From an uncultured Hyphomicrobiaceae bacterium (GTDB taxonomy: Bacteria > Pseudomonadota > Alphaproteobacteria > Rhizobiales > CAMYJA01), in contig CAMYJA010000005.1 of assembly GCA_947258705.1 (NCBI GenBank), forward strand, positions 23,915 through 87,914: a stretch of DNA of 64,000 nucleotides, given 5' to 3'. Below, in pieces: positions 1 to 9,526 of the stretch (within the stretch, counting starts at the first letter, position 1; each line of letters begins with the position of its first letter). Made by a program: the position numbers and the translations under genes. The notes beneath the pieces are model-generated. The model saw nothing but the letters and a program-made list of their open reading frames with translations. It made no database searches and had not been told where the DNA came from.

Positions 1-210
1 AAGAAAGGCCGCCGCGTCACCGTGATATCAACGCTGAAAACCCAGCCGCCAATGGTCGCGGACGAACTCAGGCGCCAGGCCGATGAATTCATCGACATCG
101 CAGACATCATCAATTCCATTGGCCGGAAGGGCGCATCGGATCATGATGACGGCTTTGGTGACGATGAGGATGATCCCGTCTACGAATATGAGGACGATGT
201 CGAGGTTTGA
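1..210 (+). CDS. NYN-domain (LabA/DUF88-like) protein, C-terminal end only
   Basis: The reading frame is open from the first base of the window and stops at TGA 208-210, so this is the 3' end of a gene that starts outside. The first residues (GRRVTVISTLKTQPP, then ADELRRQADEFIDIADI) match the end of alphaproteobacterial NYN-domain proteins, a PIN-like fold often associated with RNA cleavage. The tail is an acidic stretch (DDGFGDDEDDPVYEYEDDVEV). The gene precedes a uracil-DNA glycosylase on the same strand with a 60-base gap. The ATG at 22 in the ORF track is internal and not the real start. The family call rests on recalled motif similarity only. Confidence 0.65.
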   Translation, partial: KKGRRVTVISTLKTQPPMVADELRRQADEFIDIADIINSIGRKGASDHDDGFGDDEDDPVYEYEDDVEV

Positions 211-270
211 GATACTGGTTCGAAAACCAAATGACTGCACGTTCGGGAAAAATCCTCTATAGCTTTCACC

Positions 271-957
271 ATGACCTCTCGATCAGACATTTCCATGGGA
301 CCGGATCGCGCCGCTGGTGCAAGGAGCGCTGCCGAACCCTCGTCCAATTGTGAATTATGCCCGCGACTGACCGCGTTCCGCACCACATACGCGCGGACGG
401 AACCTGATTGGTTCAATGGCGCCGTCCCTTCTTTTGGCCCCGATGACGCACGCCTTCTCATCGTCGGCCTCGCCCCCGGCCTCAAGGGCGCCAATCGCAC
501 GGGACGTCCGTTTACCGGCGATTACGCCGGCGATCTCCTCTACGCGACGCTAAGCGAATTTGGCTTTTCAAAGGGCAATTACGAAGCGCGGCCGGACGAC
601 GGCCTCGAACTCGTCGATTGCATGATATCGAACGCCGTCCGCTGCGTACCGCCCGCAAACAAGCCAAACGGCGCTGAGATAAAAACCTGCCGCCAATTTC
701 TGATGAACCGCATCAATGCCCTACCTGAGCTCAAGGTCATACTGGTCTTGGGGCGCATCGCCCATGACAGCACCGTATCGGCCTTCAATCTCCGGCGCGC
801 CGATCACCCGTTCGGCCATTGCGCAAAACATGAAATCACTGGCGGCCTGACGCTCATCGACAGCTATCACTGCTCGCGCTACAACACCAATACCGGCCGC
901 CTGACCGCGGAAATGTTCCGACAGGTATTTACGCAAATAAGAAAGGAACTCGGTTGA
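271..957 (+). CDS. uracil-DNA glycosylase, family 5 (UDGb-like)
   Basis: This 228-residue protein would remove uracil or other deaminated bases from DNA as the first step of base excision repair. Residues 27-30 (CELC) and a later pair of cysteines (VRCVPP and KTCRQF) fit the four ligands of the iron-sulfur cluster found in family 4 and 5 enzymes. Motif A is GLAPG at 66-70, followed by NRTGRPFTGD, which is typical of the UDGb type. The C-terminal motif is SYHCSRYN. The length is normal for the family. It follows the NYN-domain gene on the same strand and converges on the methylthioadenosine operon 36 bases downstream. No separate promoter is obvious. Confidence 0.85.
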   Translation: MTSRSDISMGPDRAAGARSAAEPSSNCELCPRLTAFRTTYARTEPDWFNGAVPSFGPDDARLLIVGLAPGLKGANRTGRPFTGDYAGDLLYATLSEFGFSKGNYEARPDDGLELVDCMISNAVRCVPPANKPNGAEIKTCRQFLMNRINALPELKVILVLGRIAHDSTVSAFNLRRADHPFGHCAKHEITGGLTLIDSYHCSRYNTNTGRLTAEMFRQVFTQIRKELG

Positions 958-993
958 TTTCGTCGCAATGGCTAAATGAACGGGTGCCGGGAC

Positions 994-1653
994 TTATCCA
1001 CCCGCGTCCTCATTCCGTGGCGGCTGCCCGTAGGTTTTAAAAAGCTCGAGCACCCGTTCCATCTCCGCCGCCGGTAACAAATGCACCTCACCGAGTTCCA
1101 AAAGCTTGACATATTGCGCCGCCAGGGTTTCGACCTCGGCCGCCAGCTCATAGGCGGCATCGAGCGAGTGCCCGACCGCGCAAAGCCCGTGATTGGCAAT
1201 CAGGCAGGCATTGCGGTTGGCCAGACCGCCCGCGACGTTTGCCGCCAATTCTTCACTGCCGAAAGTTGCGTAATCAACGAGCGGAATGTCGTCCCCGCCG
1301 GCCACGGCCACCATGTAATGAAAGGCCGGTATCGGCTTATGCGCAGATGCGAGTATGGTCGCGTTCAATGAATGCGTATGAACATGCGCCATGACATCGG
1401 CGCGTTTCAGATATGTGCCCAGATGAAACTGCCACTCGCTTGATGGTTTCAGGTCGCCGGAGGGCATGCCCTCGCGGTCGACAAATACGATATCATTTCG
1501 CGACATGACGTCGTAAGGCAGGCCGGAAGGTGTGATCAGCATACCGCCGTTAAAGCGCGCCGACACATTCCCCGACCGGCCTGGCGACAGGCCGTCAGCC
1601 GACAACCGGCGTGAAGTCTCGACGATACCGTCTCGCAGCAGTTGCTCATTCAT
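994..1653 (-). CDS. ald2: class II aldolase, FucA/Ald2-like (probable 5-methylthioribulose-1-phosphate aldolase)
   Basis: The protein aligns by eye along its length with E. coli L-fuculose-1-phosphate aldolase: SGNVSARF near the N terminus, LITPSGLPYD, the catalytic-acid motif PSSEW, zinc ligands in HVHTH and in ANHG, and the ending LELFKTYG. Dehydratases of the MtnB type lack SSEW, so an aldolase is favoured. As last gene of mtnP-apt-mtnA, it probably splits 5-methylthioribulose-1-phosphate into DHAP and 2-methylthioacetaldehyde, as Ald2 does in Rhodospirillum rubrum. I chose ATG 1653 because GGAG lies about 10 bases upstream; the ATG at 1662 is too close to it. It overlaps the end of mtnA. 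A sugar-phosphate aldolase role remains possible. Confidence 0.8.
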   Translation of the reverse strand: MNEQLLRDGIVETSRRLSADGLSPGRSGNVSARFNGGMLITPSGLPYDVMSRNDIVFVDREGMPSGDLKPSSEWQFHLGTYLKRADVMAHVHTHSLNATILASAHKPIPAFHYMVAVAGGDDIPLVDYATFGSEELAANVAGGLANRNACLIANHGLCAVGHSLDAAYELAAEVETLAAQYVKLLELGEVHLLPAAEMERVLELFKTYGQPPRNEDAGG

Positions 1654-2743
1654 GTGCCGCATGCTCCGGATACAGTTTCTGAAGCCCCTCTACGCTTGCC
1701 TCCGCGATCCCACGCTCGGTAACCAGACCGGTCACGAGGCGGGCCGGCGTAACGTCGAAGGCGTAATTTCCTGCCGGACTTCCGGGCGATGCGATGCAAA
1801 AGTCATGAACCGATCCGTCGTCAAGCCGTCCGCGCATCTCGAGAACCTCCTCCTGTCCCCGTTCCTCGATGGGAATGTCGAAGCCGTTGTCCACCGACCA
1901 GTCGATTGTCGAAAAAGGCAGCGTCACGTAAAAGGGTACATTATTGTCATGTGCCGCGAGCGCCTTGAGATAGGTTCCTATTTTATTGCACACGTCGCCA
2001 TTGGCTGCCGTCCGATCCGTACCGACAAAACACAGGTCCACCTGGCCGTGCTGCATCAAATGCCCGCCCGCATTATCGACAATGATCGTGTGCGGCACGC
2101 CGTGCGCACCGAGCTCATAGGCCGTAAGCGCAGCGCCCTGATTGCGCGGTCGTGTCTCGTCAACCCAAACATGTACGTCGATCCCCGAATCGTGCGCCTG
2201 ATAAATCGGAGACGTCGCCGTCCCCCAATCGACGCAGGCAAGCCATCCCGCATTGCAATGGGTGAGAATATTCACCCGGCAACCTTCGTTTTGCTCCCAG
2301 ACGTCGCGGATGAGCCCAAGGCCCCGCTCGCCGATTTCTCTGTTTGTCTCGACATCCTCTTCGCATAGCCGAGCCGCGCGTTCATAAGCGGTTTTTATGC
2401 GGGCTTCATAAGGAATATTGCGCAGCGCCGCGCGCATTTCATCGAGAGCCCAGCGCAGATTTATGGCCGTCGGCCGTTGCGCCGCTAAAAATTCCGCTGC
2501 GCTTTCAATACCGTCATCGGACGGATCCTTGCGAATGGCCAGACAAAGCCCGTAGGCTGCGGTCGCACCAATCAGCGGCGCGCCACGCACCTGCATTGAT
2601 TTGATCGCATGGGCCGCATCCTCTGTCGTCTCAAGACGTGCAATTACGAATTCATGGGGCAGACGCGTTTGGTCGATAATTTCAACCGACCAGCCATCCT
2701 CCGCAAGCCAAATGGTTCGGTAATGCTTTCCATCAATTTTCAT
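1646..2743 (-). CDS. mtnA: S-methyl-5-thioribose-1-phosphate isomerase
   Basis: MtnA converts the ring sugar methylthioribose-1-phosphate to the open-chain ketose methylthioribulose-1-phosphate in methylthioadenosine salvage. The 365-residue length is normal. Family motifs are visible: RGAPLIGATAAYG near residue 53, THCNAGWLA with the catalytic cysteine, VDNAGGHLM, and GTDRTAANGDVCNKIGTY with the catalytic aspartate. The gene lies 15 bases after apt and overlaps the aldolase gene downstream, which suggests translational coupling. The fold is shared with eIF2B-type proteins, but the catalytic residues mark it as the isomerase. Confidence 0.95.
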   Translation of the reverse strand: MKIDGKHYRTIWLAEDGWSVEIIDQTRLPHEFVIARLETTEDAAHAIKSMQVRGAPLIGATAAYGLCLAIRKDPSDDGIESAAEFLAAQRPTAINLRWALDEMRAALRNIPYEARIKTAYERAARLCEEDVETNREIGERGLGLIRDVWEQNEGCRVNILTHCNAGWLACVDWGTATSPIYQAHDSGIDVHVWVDETRPRNQGAALTAYELGAHGVPHTIIVDNAGGHLMQHGQVDLCFVGTDRTAANGDVCNKIGTYLKALAAHDNNVPFYVTLPFSTIDWSVDNGFDIPIEERGQEEVLEMRGRLDDGSVHDFCIASPGSPAGNYAFDVTPARLVTGLVTERGIAEASVEGLQKLYPEHAAHE

Positions 2744-2758
2744 CAGAAATTTCTAAAC

Positions 2759-3289
2759 CTATTCGCCCTCGAACTGCATGAGCGCGTGACAGGGAATGCC
2801 GCTTTTTTCAAGAAGCGCGCGCCCCCCAAGATCCGGCAGGTCGATAATAAACGCCGCGCCGACAATATCCGCGCCTGCTTTCTGTAAAATCTTGACCGCA
2901 GCGCCCGCCGTCCCTCCCGTTGCTATGAGGTCATCGACCAGCAACACCTTCTGGCCGGTACTGACCGCATCCTCATGGATCTCGATGACATCCGTTCCAT
3001 ATTCAAGGGTATATTCCTGTTCAATCGTTTTCCATGGGAGTTTCCCGCGCTTGCGCACCGGCATAAACCCGGTGCCCAGTTTTTCCGCGACAGCGCCGCC
3101 GACAATAAAACCGCGCGCCTCGATACCCACAACCACCTCAACGCCCTTGTCCAGATAGGGCGCGGTCATCATCTCAATCGATTGCCGCAAACCATGGGCG
3201 TCCCCGAGCAATGTGGTGATATCGCGAAACATGATCCCGTCTTTGGGGTAATCCGGTATCGTTCGAATGAGTGATTTAATGTCGCGCAA
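2759..3289 (-). CDS. apt: adenine phosphoribosyltransferase
   Basis: Apt joins adenine and PRPP to give AMP and pyrophosphate. The 176-residue protein begins with the typical SLIRTIPDYPKDGIMFRDIT segment and has the PRPP-binding loop VLLVDDLIATGGTA near residues 116-129. It lies between mtnP and mtnA on the same strand with gaps of 28 and 15 bases. The position makes biochemical sense because MtnP releases adenine from methylthioadenosine, which Apt can return to the nucleotide pool. The cytosolic location follows from the absence of a signal peptide. Confidence 0.95.
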   Translation of the reverse strand: MRDIKSLIRTIPDYPKDGIMFRDITTLLGDAHGLRQSIEMMTAPYLDKGVEVVVGIEARGFIVGGAVAEKLGTGFMPVRKRGKLPWKTIEQEYTLEYGTDVIEIHEDAVSTGQKVLLVDDLIATGGTAGAAVKILQKAGADIVGAAFIIDLPDLGGRALLEKSGIPCHALMQFEGE

Positions 3290-3317
3290 AATCCATCCTC
3301 CCTATCGGGATTAATAT

Positions 3318-4199
3318 TCAACCGCCCCTGTTGAGCACACGCCCCGCCACGGCATCGAGCTTCTCGAGCAGCAAAGGATCGCGCTCGTCCGGTGGCGTGA
3401 TCAGAGCTACGTCCAGCGCCCGGTCAGAACCAATGGGACAGGCTTCATGTTCGGCTGGGAAATCCTTCGCCAGCCTTGCCACGAGCGACCGTGCTTTTTC
3501 AGCATTGCTAGAGAGCACGCGCAGTACGGACTCGACATCAACCTCCCTGTGCTCGTCATGCCAGCAATCATAGTCGGTCACCATGGCAATCGTCGCATAT
3601 GAAATCTCGGCCTCACGCGCGAGCTTGGCCTCGGGCATATTCGTCATGCCGATGACGTCGCACCCCCATTGCCGGTAAATTTCCGATTCCGCCCGGCTTG
3701 AAAATTGCGGCCCCTCCATCACCAGATAGGTTCCGCCCCGATGAACCGCGATCCCTTCATCGCCCGCCGCCCGGAAAGCCCGTTCCGCAAGTTTCGGGCT
3801 GACCGGATCGGCCATGGAAACATGCGCAACGCAGCCGGTCCCGAAAAAACTTTTCTGACGCGCGAAAGTGCGGTCGACAAACTGGTCGACAATGACAAAA
3901 TGCCCCGGTGCAAGTTCTTCCCGAAATGAACCGCAGGCGGAAACAGAAACCAGATCTGTCACGCCCGCGCGCTTCAGCACATCTATATTCGCGCGATAAT
4001 TGATGTCGCTCGGCGGGATCTTGTGTCCCGGGCCGTGGCGGGGAAGAAAAACCACGGGGCAATCGCCGATCACCCCGCGCGTGAGCCTGCCCGACGGATC
4101 CCCCCATGGCGAGGCAATCGCTTCCTCCCGTTCGTTTTCCAGCCCCGGCAGATTATAAATCCCGCTTCCACCGATTATTCCAAGCACAGCCCCGGTCAT
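3318..4199 (-). CDS. mtnP: S-methyl-5'-thioadenosine phosphorylase
   Basis: MtnP cleaves methylthioadenosine with phosphate into adenine and methylthioribose-1-phosphate. Motifs of the purine nucleoside phosphorylase fold are present: IGGSGIYNLPG at the start, RHGPGHKIPPSDINYRANI, SACGSF, EGPQFSSRAE, and GMTNMPEAKLARE. The ORF track begins at a TTG at 4217, but ATG 4199 has a strong AAAGGCGGGG about five bases upstream and gives the usual short N terminus, so I use it. It is the first gene of the four-gene salvage operon and starts about 240 bases from the petC stop, beyond the bc1 terminator. Confidence 0.93.
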   Translation of the reverse strand: MTGAVLGIIGGSGIYNLPGLENEREEAIASPWGDPSGRLTRGVIGDCPVVFLPRHGPGHKIPPSDINYRANIDVLKRAGVTDLVSVSACGSFREELAPGHFVIVDQFVDRTFARQKSFFGTGCVAHVSMADPVSPKLAERAFRAAGDEGIAVHRGGTYLVMEGPQFSSRAESEIYRQWGCDVIGMTNMPEAKLAREAEISYATIAMVTDYDCWHDEHREVDVESVLRVLSSNAEKARSLVARLAKDFPAEHEACPIGSDRALDVALITPPDERDPLLLEKLDAVAGRVLNRGG

Positions 4200-4339
4200 C
4201 CACCCCGCCTTTCGCAAAAATGCACATCACGCGTTAAATTACTCAATTTCCGGGTAAAAGACAGCCCATTGCTGATTTTATAAAGCGCCCGGCAACAAAC
4301 CGGTGCCAGCATGACCTTATCGCGTGGGCTGCGGGACCG

Positions 4340-4376
4340 CCAAAGAAAAGCCCATGAGACCGTAATCTCATGGGCT
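4340..4376 (-). terminator. rho-independent terminator after petC
   Basis: A perfect 11-bp stem (AGCCCATGAGA with TCTCATGGGCT, six-base loop) lies 62 bases beyond the petC stop. On the minus strand the stem is followed by CTTTTCTTTGG, a T-rich tract. It should end the petABC transcript and separate it from mtnP. Confidence 0.8.
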
Positions 4377-4437
4377 GAAAACTGTTGGTTGTTTCACGCC
4401 TTCAGTACGCAACGACGCGAACCGTTCATCAGAACAG

Positions 4438-5307
4438 TCAGTGTCCGAGATCCCTCCAAACGAGCTTCTTGGCAAAGTACAAGAGGCCGCTCAGCATCAG
4501 GAGATAGACCAGAACACGAAAACCGAGCCTCTTGCGTTCTTCCAGTTTCGGCTCCGCCACCCACATTAAAAACTCCGTCACGTCGCGGGCATAATTCTCG
4601 ACCGTTTCCGGCGTGCCGTCCGTATACTCCACCGCTCCCTCAGCGAGCGGATTAGGCATGGCGATCTGGTATCCCGGGAAAGCCTTGTTGTAAGTCATTC
4701 CCTCGGCCATCGACATTTTTTCGGGAGCATCCTGATAACCGGTAAGGAGCGCATAGAGATAATCCGCCCCGCCTTCCTGATAGCCGCGCGCAATGTCCAT
4801 TAGAATTTTCAATGGTGCCTTGTACCAGGCAGTTTCTTCGTGAATGCTGCGGGCCTTGGCGATCAGCGACAGGTCCGGCGGCCACGCACCGCTATTGGCC
4901 GCGCGCGCTTCCTGCTCATTTTGATAGGGCGGCACGAACCGGTCGGACGGACGCCCCTTTCTCTGATACATCTGCCCTTCACTGTCGGGTCCGTCCCGAA
5001 CTTCATATTGAGACGCAAGATATTTGACCGCGGCCTTGGAAAATTCCGGTCCGCCCGGTTCGGACAGATTGCGGTAATGCGCATGATCCAGACCATGACA
5101 GGCCGCGCAAACTTCCTTGTAGACCTTGTAGCCACGCTGCAGTGATCCACGGTCGTAAAAACCGAACATGCCGGCAAAGCTCCAGTCCTGGCGCTCGATA
5201 TGCGGCGCTTCACCGGCCGCCCGCACCTCATGCCCGCCAGTCAAAAGAACGGCCAGCATGAACGTGCTTCCAGCAATGTATTGTAGAATTCTATTCATAA
5301 CGCCCAT
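4438..5307 (-). CDS. petC: cytochrome c1 of the bc1 complex
   Basis: This is the c-type haem subunit that passes electrons from the Rieske protein to cytochrome c. Residues 1-31 look like a cleaved signal peptide ending in VRAAG. The haem-binding motif CAACH is at 67-71 and the probable axial methionine lies in IAMPNPL. One C-terminal membrane anchor is present (VLVYLLMLSGLLYFAKKLV). The length of 289 residues is normal for alphaproteobacterial stand-alone cytochrome c1, not the fused b/c1 form. It is the last gene of petA-petB-petC, nine bases after petB, and is followed by a terminator. Confidence 0.95.
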   Translation of the reverse strand: MGVMNRILQYIAGSTFMLAVLLTGGHEVRAAGEAPHIERQDWSFAGMFGFYDRGSLQRGYKVYKEVCAACHGLDHAHYRNLSEPGGPEFSKAAVKYLASQYEVRDGPDSEGQMYQRKGRPSDRFVPPYQNEQEARAANSGAWPPDLSLIAKARSIHEETAWYKAPLKILMDIARGYQEGGADYLYALLTGYQDAPEKMSMAEGMTYNKAFPGYQIAMPNPLAEGAVEYTDGTPETVENYARDVTEFLMWVAEPKLEERKRLGFRVLVYLLMLSGLLYFAKKLVWRDLGH

Positions 5308-5316
5308 GCCCCTGAA

Positions 5317-6612
5317 TTATCGGTTTTCCGGCGCCGCTGGCGCTGCCTCTGGTTTTCCCGCTCCCCCCGAAGGTGAACTTCCCTTGCCAAGCACATCTTC
5401 CGTGATGCTGTTCGGCAGGGGCTTCGGCCGCTCGATGACGCCGATCAGCGGCATCACGACCAGGAAGTGGATGAAATAATAGGCTGTGAAGATACGCGCA
5501 TAAAACAGATATACGCCCTCGGCGGGTTTGGCGCCCAAATATCCCAGCGCGATGCAGGTGAAGATGAACAGCCAGAAAAACCATTTATATATGGGACGGT
5601 ATTTCGTCGAGCGCACCTTGGACGTATCGAGCCAGGAAACAAAGAACAGCACCAGGATCGACGCGAACATCGCGATCACCCCAAGCAGCTTGCTGGGTAT
5701 CGCGCGCAAAATCGCATATTGAGGCAGGAAATACCACTCGGGCACGATGTGCGGCGGAGTTTGCAGCGGATTGGCCTCGATATAATTGTCGCTATGTCCA
5801 AGATAGTTTGGCGCAAAGAAAATCAGCCAGGCGAAAATCATCCAGAATAAGGACATCGCGAAGGCGTCTTTCATCGTGATATAGGGATGAAACGGCACCG
5901 AATCGGAATCCGACTGGATCTCGACGCCCGTGGGATTGTTGTTTCCAACCACATGAAGCGCCCATATATGCAGGCCGACAACGCCGACCAGAATAAACGG
6001 CAGAAGATAATGCAGGCTGAAGAGACGGTTCAGCGTGGTTTCGCTCACAGAGTATCCGCCCCAGATCCATCTCACGATTGCCGAACCGACGCCCGGGATG
6101 ATCGTGTCGAATGACGAAAACAGATTTGTTATCACCGTCACGGCCCAGAAGCTCATCTGTCCCCAGGGCAGCGAATATCCCATAAACGCAATCGCCATCA
6201 TCAAAAGGAAGATAAGAACGCCCAGGATCCACAATATTTCGCGCGGATCCTTGTAGGAGCCGTAATAGAGGCCGCGGGCTATGTGAATATAGGCGGCGAG
6301 GAAAAACATCGATCCGCCGACCGCATGCGAATAACGCATCAGCCAGCCCCAGTTCACATCGCGCATGATATGTTCGATGCTGGAGAACGCCTGATCGCCG
6401 CTCGGTACATAATGCATCGCCAGAACGATGCCTGTTATGAGCTGAACAACCAGGCAAAACGACAGAATGCCGCCAAACGTCCATAAATAGTTCAGATTAC
6501 GCGGCGTCGGGAATTCAATGAACTGCCCATGCATGAGGCGCAGGACAGGCAATCGGCGATCAAGCCATTTGGAGAAGCCATTACTTGGCTCATAAGTCGA
6601 GGGATGAGACAT
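5317..6612 (-). CDS. petB: cytochrome b of the bc1 complex
   Basis: The membrane subunit carries two b haems and the quinol oxidation and reduction sites. The two helices with paired histidines are visible ([15 protein letters not shown] and [20 protein letters not shown]). The Qo-site PEWY motif occurs in [11 protein letters not shown]. Eight hydrophobic helices fit the 431-residue length. The C terminus ends in a low-complexity tail rich in Ser, Gly, Pro and Ala ([20 protein letters not shown]). It lies 14 bases after petA and nine before petC. Confidence 0.96.
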   Translation of the reverse strand: MSHPSTYEPSNGFSKWLDRRLPVLRLMHGQFIEFPTPRNLNYLWTFGGILSFCLVVQLITGIVLAMHYVPSGDQAFSSIEHIMRDVNWGWLMRYSHAVGGSMFFLAAYIHIARGLYYGSYKDPREILWILGVLIFLLMMAIAFMGYSLPWGQMSFWAVTVITNLFSSFDTIIPGVGSAIVRWIWGGYSVSETTLNRLFSLHYLLPFILVGVVGLHIWALHVVGNNNPTGVEIQSDSDSVPFHPYITMKDAFAMSLFWMIFAWLIFFAPNYLGHSDNYIEANPLQTPPHIVPEWYFLPQYAILRAIPSKLLGVIAMFASILVLFFVSWLDTSKVRSTKYRPIYKWFFWLFIFTCIALGYLGAKPAEGVYLFYARIFTAYYFIHFLVVMPLIGVIERPKPLPNSITEDVLGKGSSPSGGAGKPEAAPAAPENR

Positions 6613-6626
6613 TTCGATGTTTCCAG

Positions 6627-7199
6627 CTAGCCGATTTTAATCTTGGTATCGTTGAGAAATTTGTAAGGCGGCACGGCAAGATTGTCAGGCGCCGGACCCT
6701 TCCTGATACGCCCGGACGTATCGTAATGCGAGCCATGACACGGACAGAACCAGCCGCCATACTCGCCTTTCTGGTCCGTCAGCCCCTGCCCCTTCGGAAT
6801 GCAACCGAGATGCGTACAGATACCCACCACAACGAGCCATTTCTCATGGCCCTCTTTTGTCCGGTTTTTATCGGTTGCCGGCGCATCCTCCGGCAGTTCG
6901 GTATTCTGCGCCTCTGGATCGGGGAGTGCGTTGATATCCACCTTCTTTGCCATACTGACTTCTTCAGGTGTTCTGTGACGGATGAAGACCGGCTTGCCGC
7001 GCCATAAAACGGTGATGGCCTGCCCTTCGCCCAAAGGCTCAAGGTCGACTTCAATGGATGCAAGCGCTTCGGCGGAAGCATCGGGATTCATCTGGTCGAT
7101 CAAAGGCCAGAGCGAAGCGGCCCCGCCAATCCCTGCAAATGCCGCAGATGCTATCATCACGAAATCACGTCGCGTCGGATCAATTATATCAGAAGCCAC
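6627..7199 (-). CDS. petA: Rieske iron-sulfur subunit of the bc1 complex
   Basis: PetA carries the 2Fe-2S cluster that receives electrons from quinol. Cluster ligands are in CTHLGC and CPCHGS. The N terminus has a twin-arginine-like stretch ([17 protein letters not shown]) that serves both as Tat signal and as membrane anchor in this family. At 190 residues the length is normal. It is the first gene of the bc1 operon, and its promoter should lie in the 425-base gap shared with trmL. Confidence 0.96.
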   Translation of the reverse strand: MASDIIDPTRRDFVMIASAAFAGIGGAASLWPLIDQMNPDASAEALASIEVDLEPLGEGQAITVLWRGKPVFIRHRTPEEVSMAKKVDINALPDPEAQNTELPEDAPATDKNRTKEGHEKWLVVVGICTHLGCIPKGQGLTDQKGEYGGWFCPCHGSHYDTSGRIRKGPAPDNLAVPPYKFLNDTKIKIG

Positions 7200-7508
7200 T
7201 TTTATCCCCGTTCAAACAAAAAGCTCACCGCTGCATTCCGCCCGCTTTAACGTGGCGCATGGAAAACCTTCTTCCAGGTCAAGTCTCAAAATCAAACGAT
7301 CTTCGACTTTAATCCTGGAATCTCAGTCACAGCCTTAACGTGTGCAAACCTATCTGGACATGATTTAAATCAAGAACGGCGATCGGCGAAAGTCGGCAAA
7401 CCGTCGCACCCCAATATTGCGGGTGCTTCGGTTCCGGACCATTCCTGCCAAATCAGAATAGTCCTGATCAATCCCGCCCAGTTGTGCGTCTTTTGACATT
7501 TTTACAAG

Positions 7509-7537
7509 TTGGACACAAGCCCTTGAAATAGTGCTAC
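7509..7537 (+). promoter_or_regulatory. candidate sigma70 promoter of trmL-hemF
   Basis: TTGGAC (7509-7514), a 17-base spacer and TGCTAC (7532-7537) resemble alphaproteobacterial housekeeping promoters. Transcription would start near 7544, about 80 bases before trmL. Assigned from spacing and consensus only. Confidence 0.4.
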
Positions 7538-7545
7538 ACCGGGTT

Positions 7546-7572
7546 TTTCAAACGTCGCCGAGACGTTTGAAA
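7546..7572. repeat. perfect 11-bp inverted repeat in the trmL leader
   Basis: TTTCAAACGTC and GACGTTTGAAA are exact complements around the five-base loop GCCGA. The element starts a few bases after the predicted trmL transcription start. Neither strand has a T run after it, so it does not look like a standard terminator. It could be an RNA stem-loop or a protein operator. Confidence 0.6.
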
Positions 7573-7624
7573 CGCCACGTCCTTTAACTGCCGTCGCCAA
7601 TCTTGTTCATGAGCCCGATCTGAA

Positions 7625-8098
7625 ATGCGCCTAGCCCTGTATCAGCCGGATATACCCCAGAACACCGGTACAATTTTACGCTTGAGCGCATGCCTTGGCG
7701 TCGAGACCGATATTATAGGACCCGCGGGCTTCGATATGTCGGACCGGGCTCTGAAAAGAGCGGCGCTCGATTATCTGCCCCATTCAGGCATCTCCCGTCA
7801 TTTGAGCTTCGATGAATTTGAAAAAAACCGGAACCCGAAGTCGCGATTGCTTCTTCTTACAACCCGCGCAAAAATAAATTACACAGAGTTCGAATATCAG
7901 ACCGGCGACATATTGCTGCTTGGCAGCGAGAGCAAAGGCGTGCCGCAGAATATTCATGAAAGAGCAACCCATCGGCTTCGCATCCCCATGAAAGCGGGTA
8001 TGCGCTCTTTGAACATAGCCATAGCCGCAGCCATGGTGCTTGGAGAGGCGCTCCGCCAACTGAGCGAATTTCCGGACACAGCTATACCTACGAATTGA
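7625..8098 (+). CDS. trmL: tRNA (cytidine(34)-2'-O)-methyltransferase
   Basis: TrmL methylates the 2'-OH of the wobble base in tRNA-Leu isoacceptors. It is a SPOUT-fold enzyme of 157 residues with the usual signatures: LYQPDIPQNTGTILRL at the start, LLLGSESKGVP, and the knot region IPMKAGMRSLNIAIAAAMVLGEALRQL. The gene starts divergently from petA and is followed almost immediately by hemF, so the two are probably co-transcribed. Confidence 0.93.
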   Translation: MRLALYQPDIPQNTGTILRLSACLGVETDIIGPAGFDMSDRALKRAALDYLPHSGISRHLSFDEFEKNRNPKSRLLLLTTRAKINYTEFEYQTGDILLLGSESKGVPQNIHERATHRLRIPMKAGMRSLNIAIAAAMVLGEALRQLSEFPDTAIPTN

Positions 8099-8110
8099 AG
8101 ATTGAAAAAA

Positions 8111-9016
<906 letters not shown>

Positions 9017-9143
9017 GACGGGCCGGCGGTCAAAAATGCCGGCAGGTACCGCTCACGTTTTGCGTCAGGGCGGCAAATGGCGGAAGGTCCGGGGTCGAGA
9101 CGTCCAGGCGGCTCACGTCACTATCGGCCTTCAATATCAGGTC

Positions 9144-9413
9144 TTAATTGAGTTGAAACTCGCCATCGACATATGAAAACTCGGCCGGCTTGATAAGGTC
9201 GCAATGGCCGACCCGCACCTGAAATAGCGGTCCTTCGAGATTGACCGACCAGAAGTCGAGGAATTGCTTGAGCGCGGGAAACCGGGGATGGAGATCGAAA
9301 TCCTGCCAGATATATGTTTGTAGAAGCGTCGGATAATCGGGCAATCGGTACATAATCTCTGCCGTCGTAAGACCATATCCCTCGATGCGTTTAGCAAAAT
9401 CCCGATCAACCAT
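9144..9413 (-). CDS. usg: Usg family protein
   Basis: This 89-residue protein matches the small Usg family found throughout Alphaproteobacteria: EGYGLTTAEIMYRLPDYP, LLQTYIWQDFDLHPRFPALKQFLDFW, LIKPAEFSYVDGEFQLN. No biochemical function is established for the family. It is a soluble, single-domain protein with no signal peptide. The ATG at 9413 is used. It converges with hemF, and the roughly 125-base gap between them has only weak GC-rich inverted repeats. Confidence 0.8.
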   Translation of the reverse strand: MVDRDFAKRIEGYGLTTAEIMYRLPDYPTLLQTYIWQDFDLHPRFPALKQFLDFWSVNLEGPLFQVRVGHCDLIKPAEFSYVDGEFQLN

Positions 9414-9526
9414 GGGCCGTCTCGCTCCTTTTCTGTGTGTATGATCTCAAACTTACAAACAGACTGAGGAGGAATTATAACAGATTCTTCGCGCCAATTC
9501 AGCGGAACCGCATAAGAATCAATGGA

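Larger units (their letters stand above)
7200..7624. other. divergent petA / trmL intergenic region
   Basis: This gap separates two divergent genes and holds no convincing ORF. Next to trmL it contains a sigma70-like promoter and a perfect 11-bp inverted repeat, both listed separately. The petA-proximal part is AT-richer, but I could not pick a clear minus-strand promoter there. Confidence 0.6.

Noticed and set aside
1532-2368. 278-residue plus-strand ORF opposite ald2 and mtnA
   Set aside because: Both strands cannot be real here, and mtnA has full family motifs.
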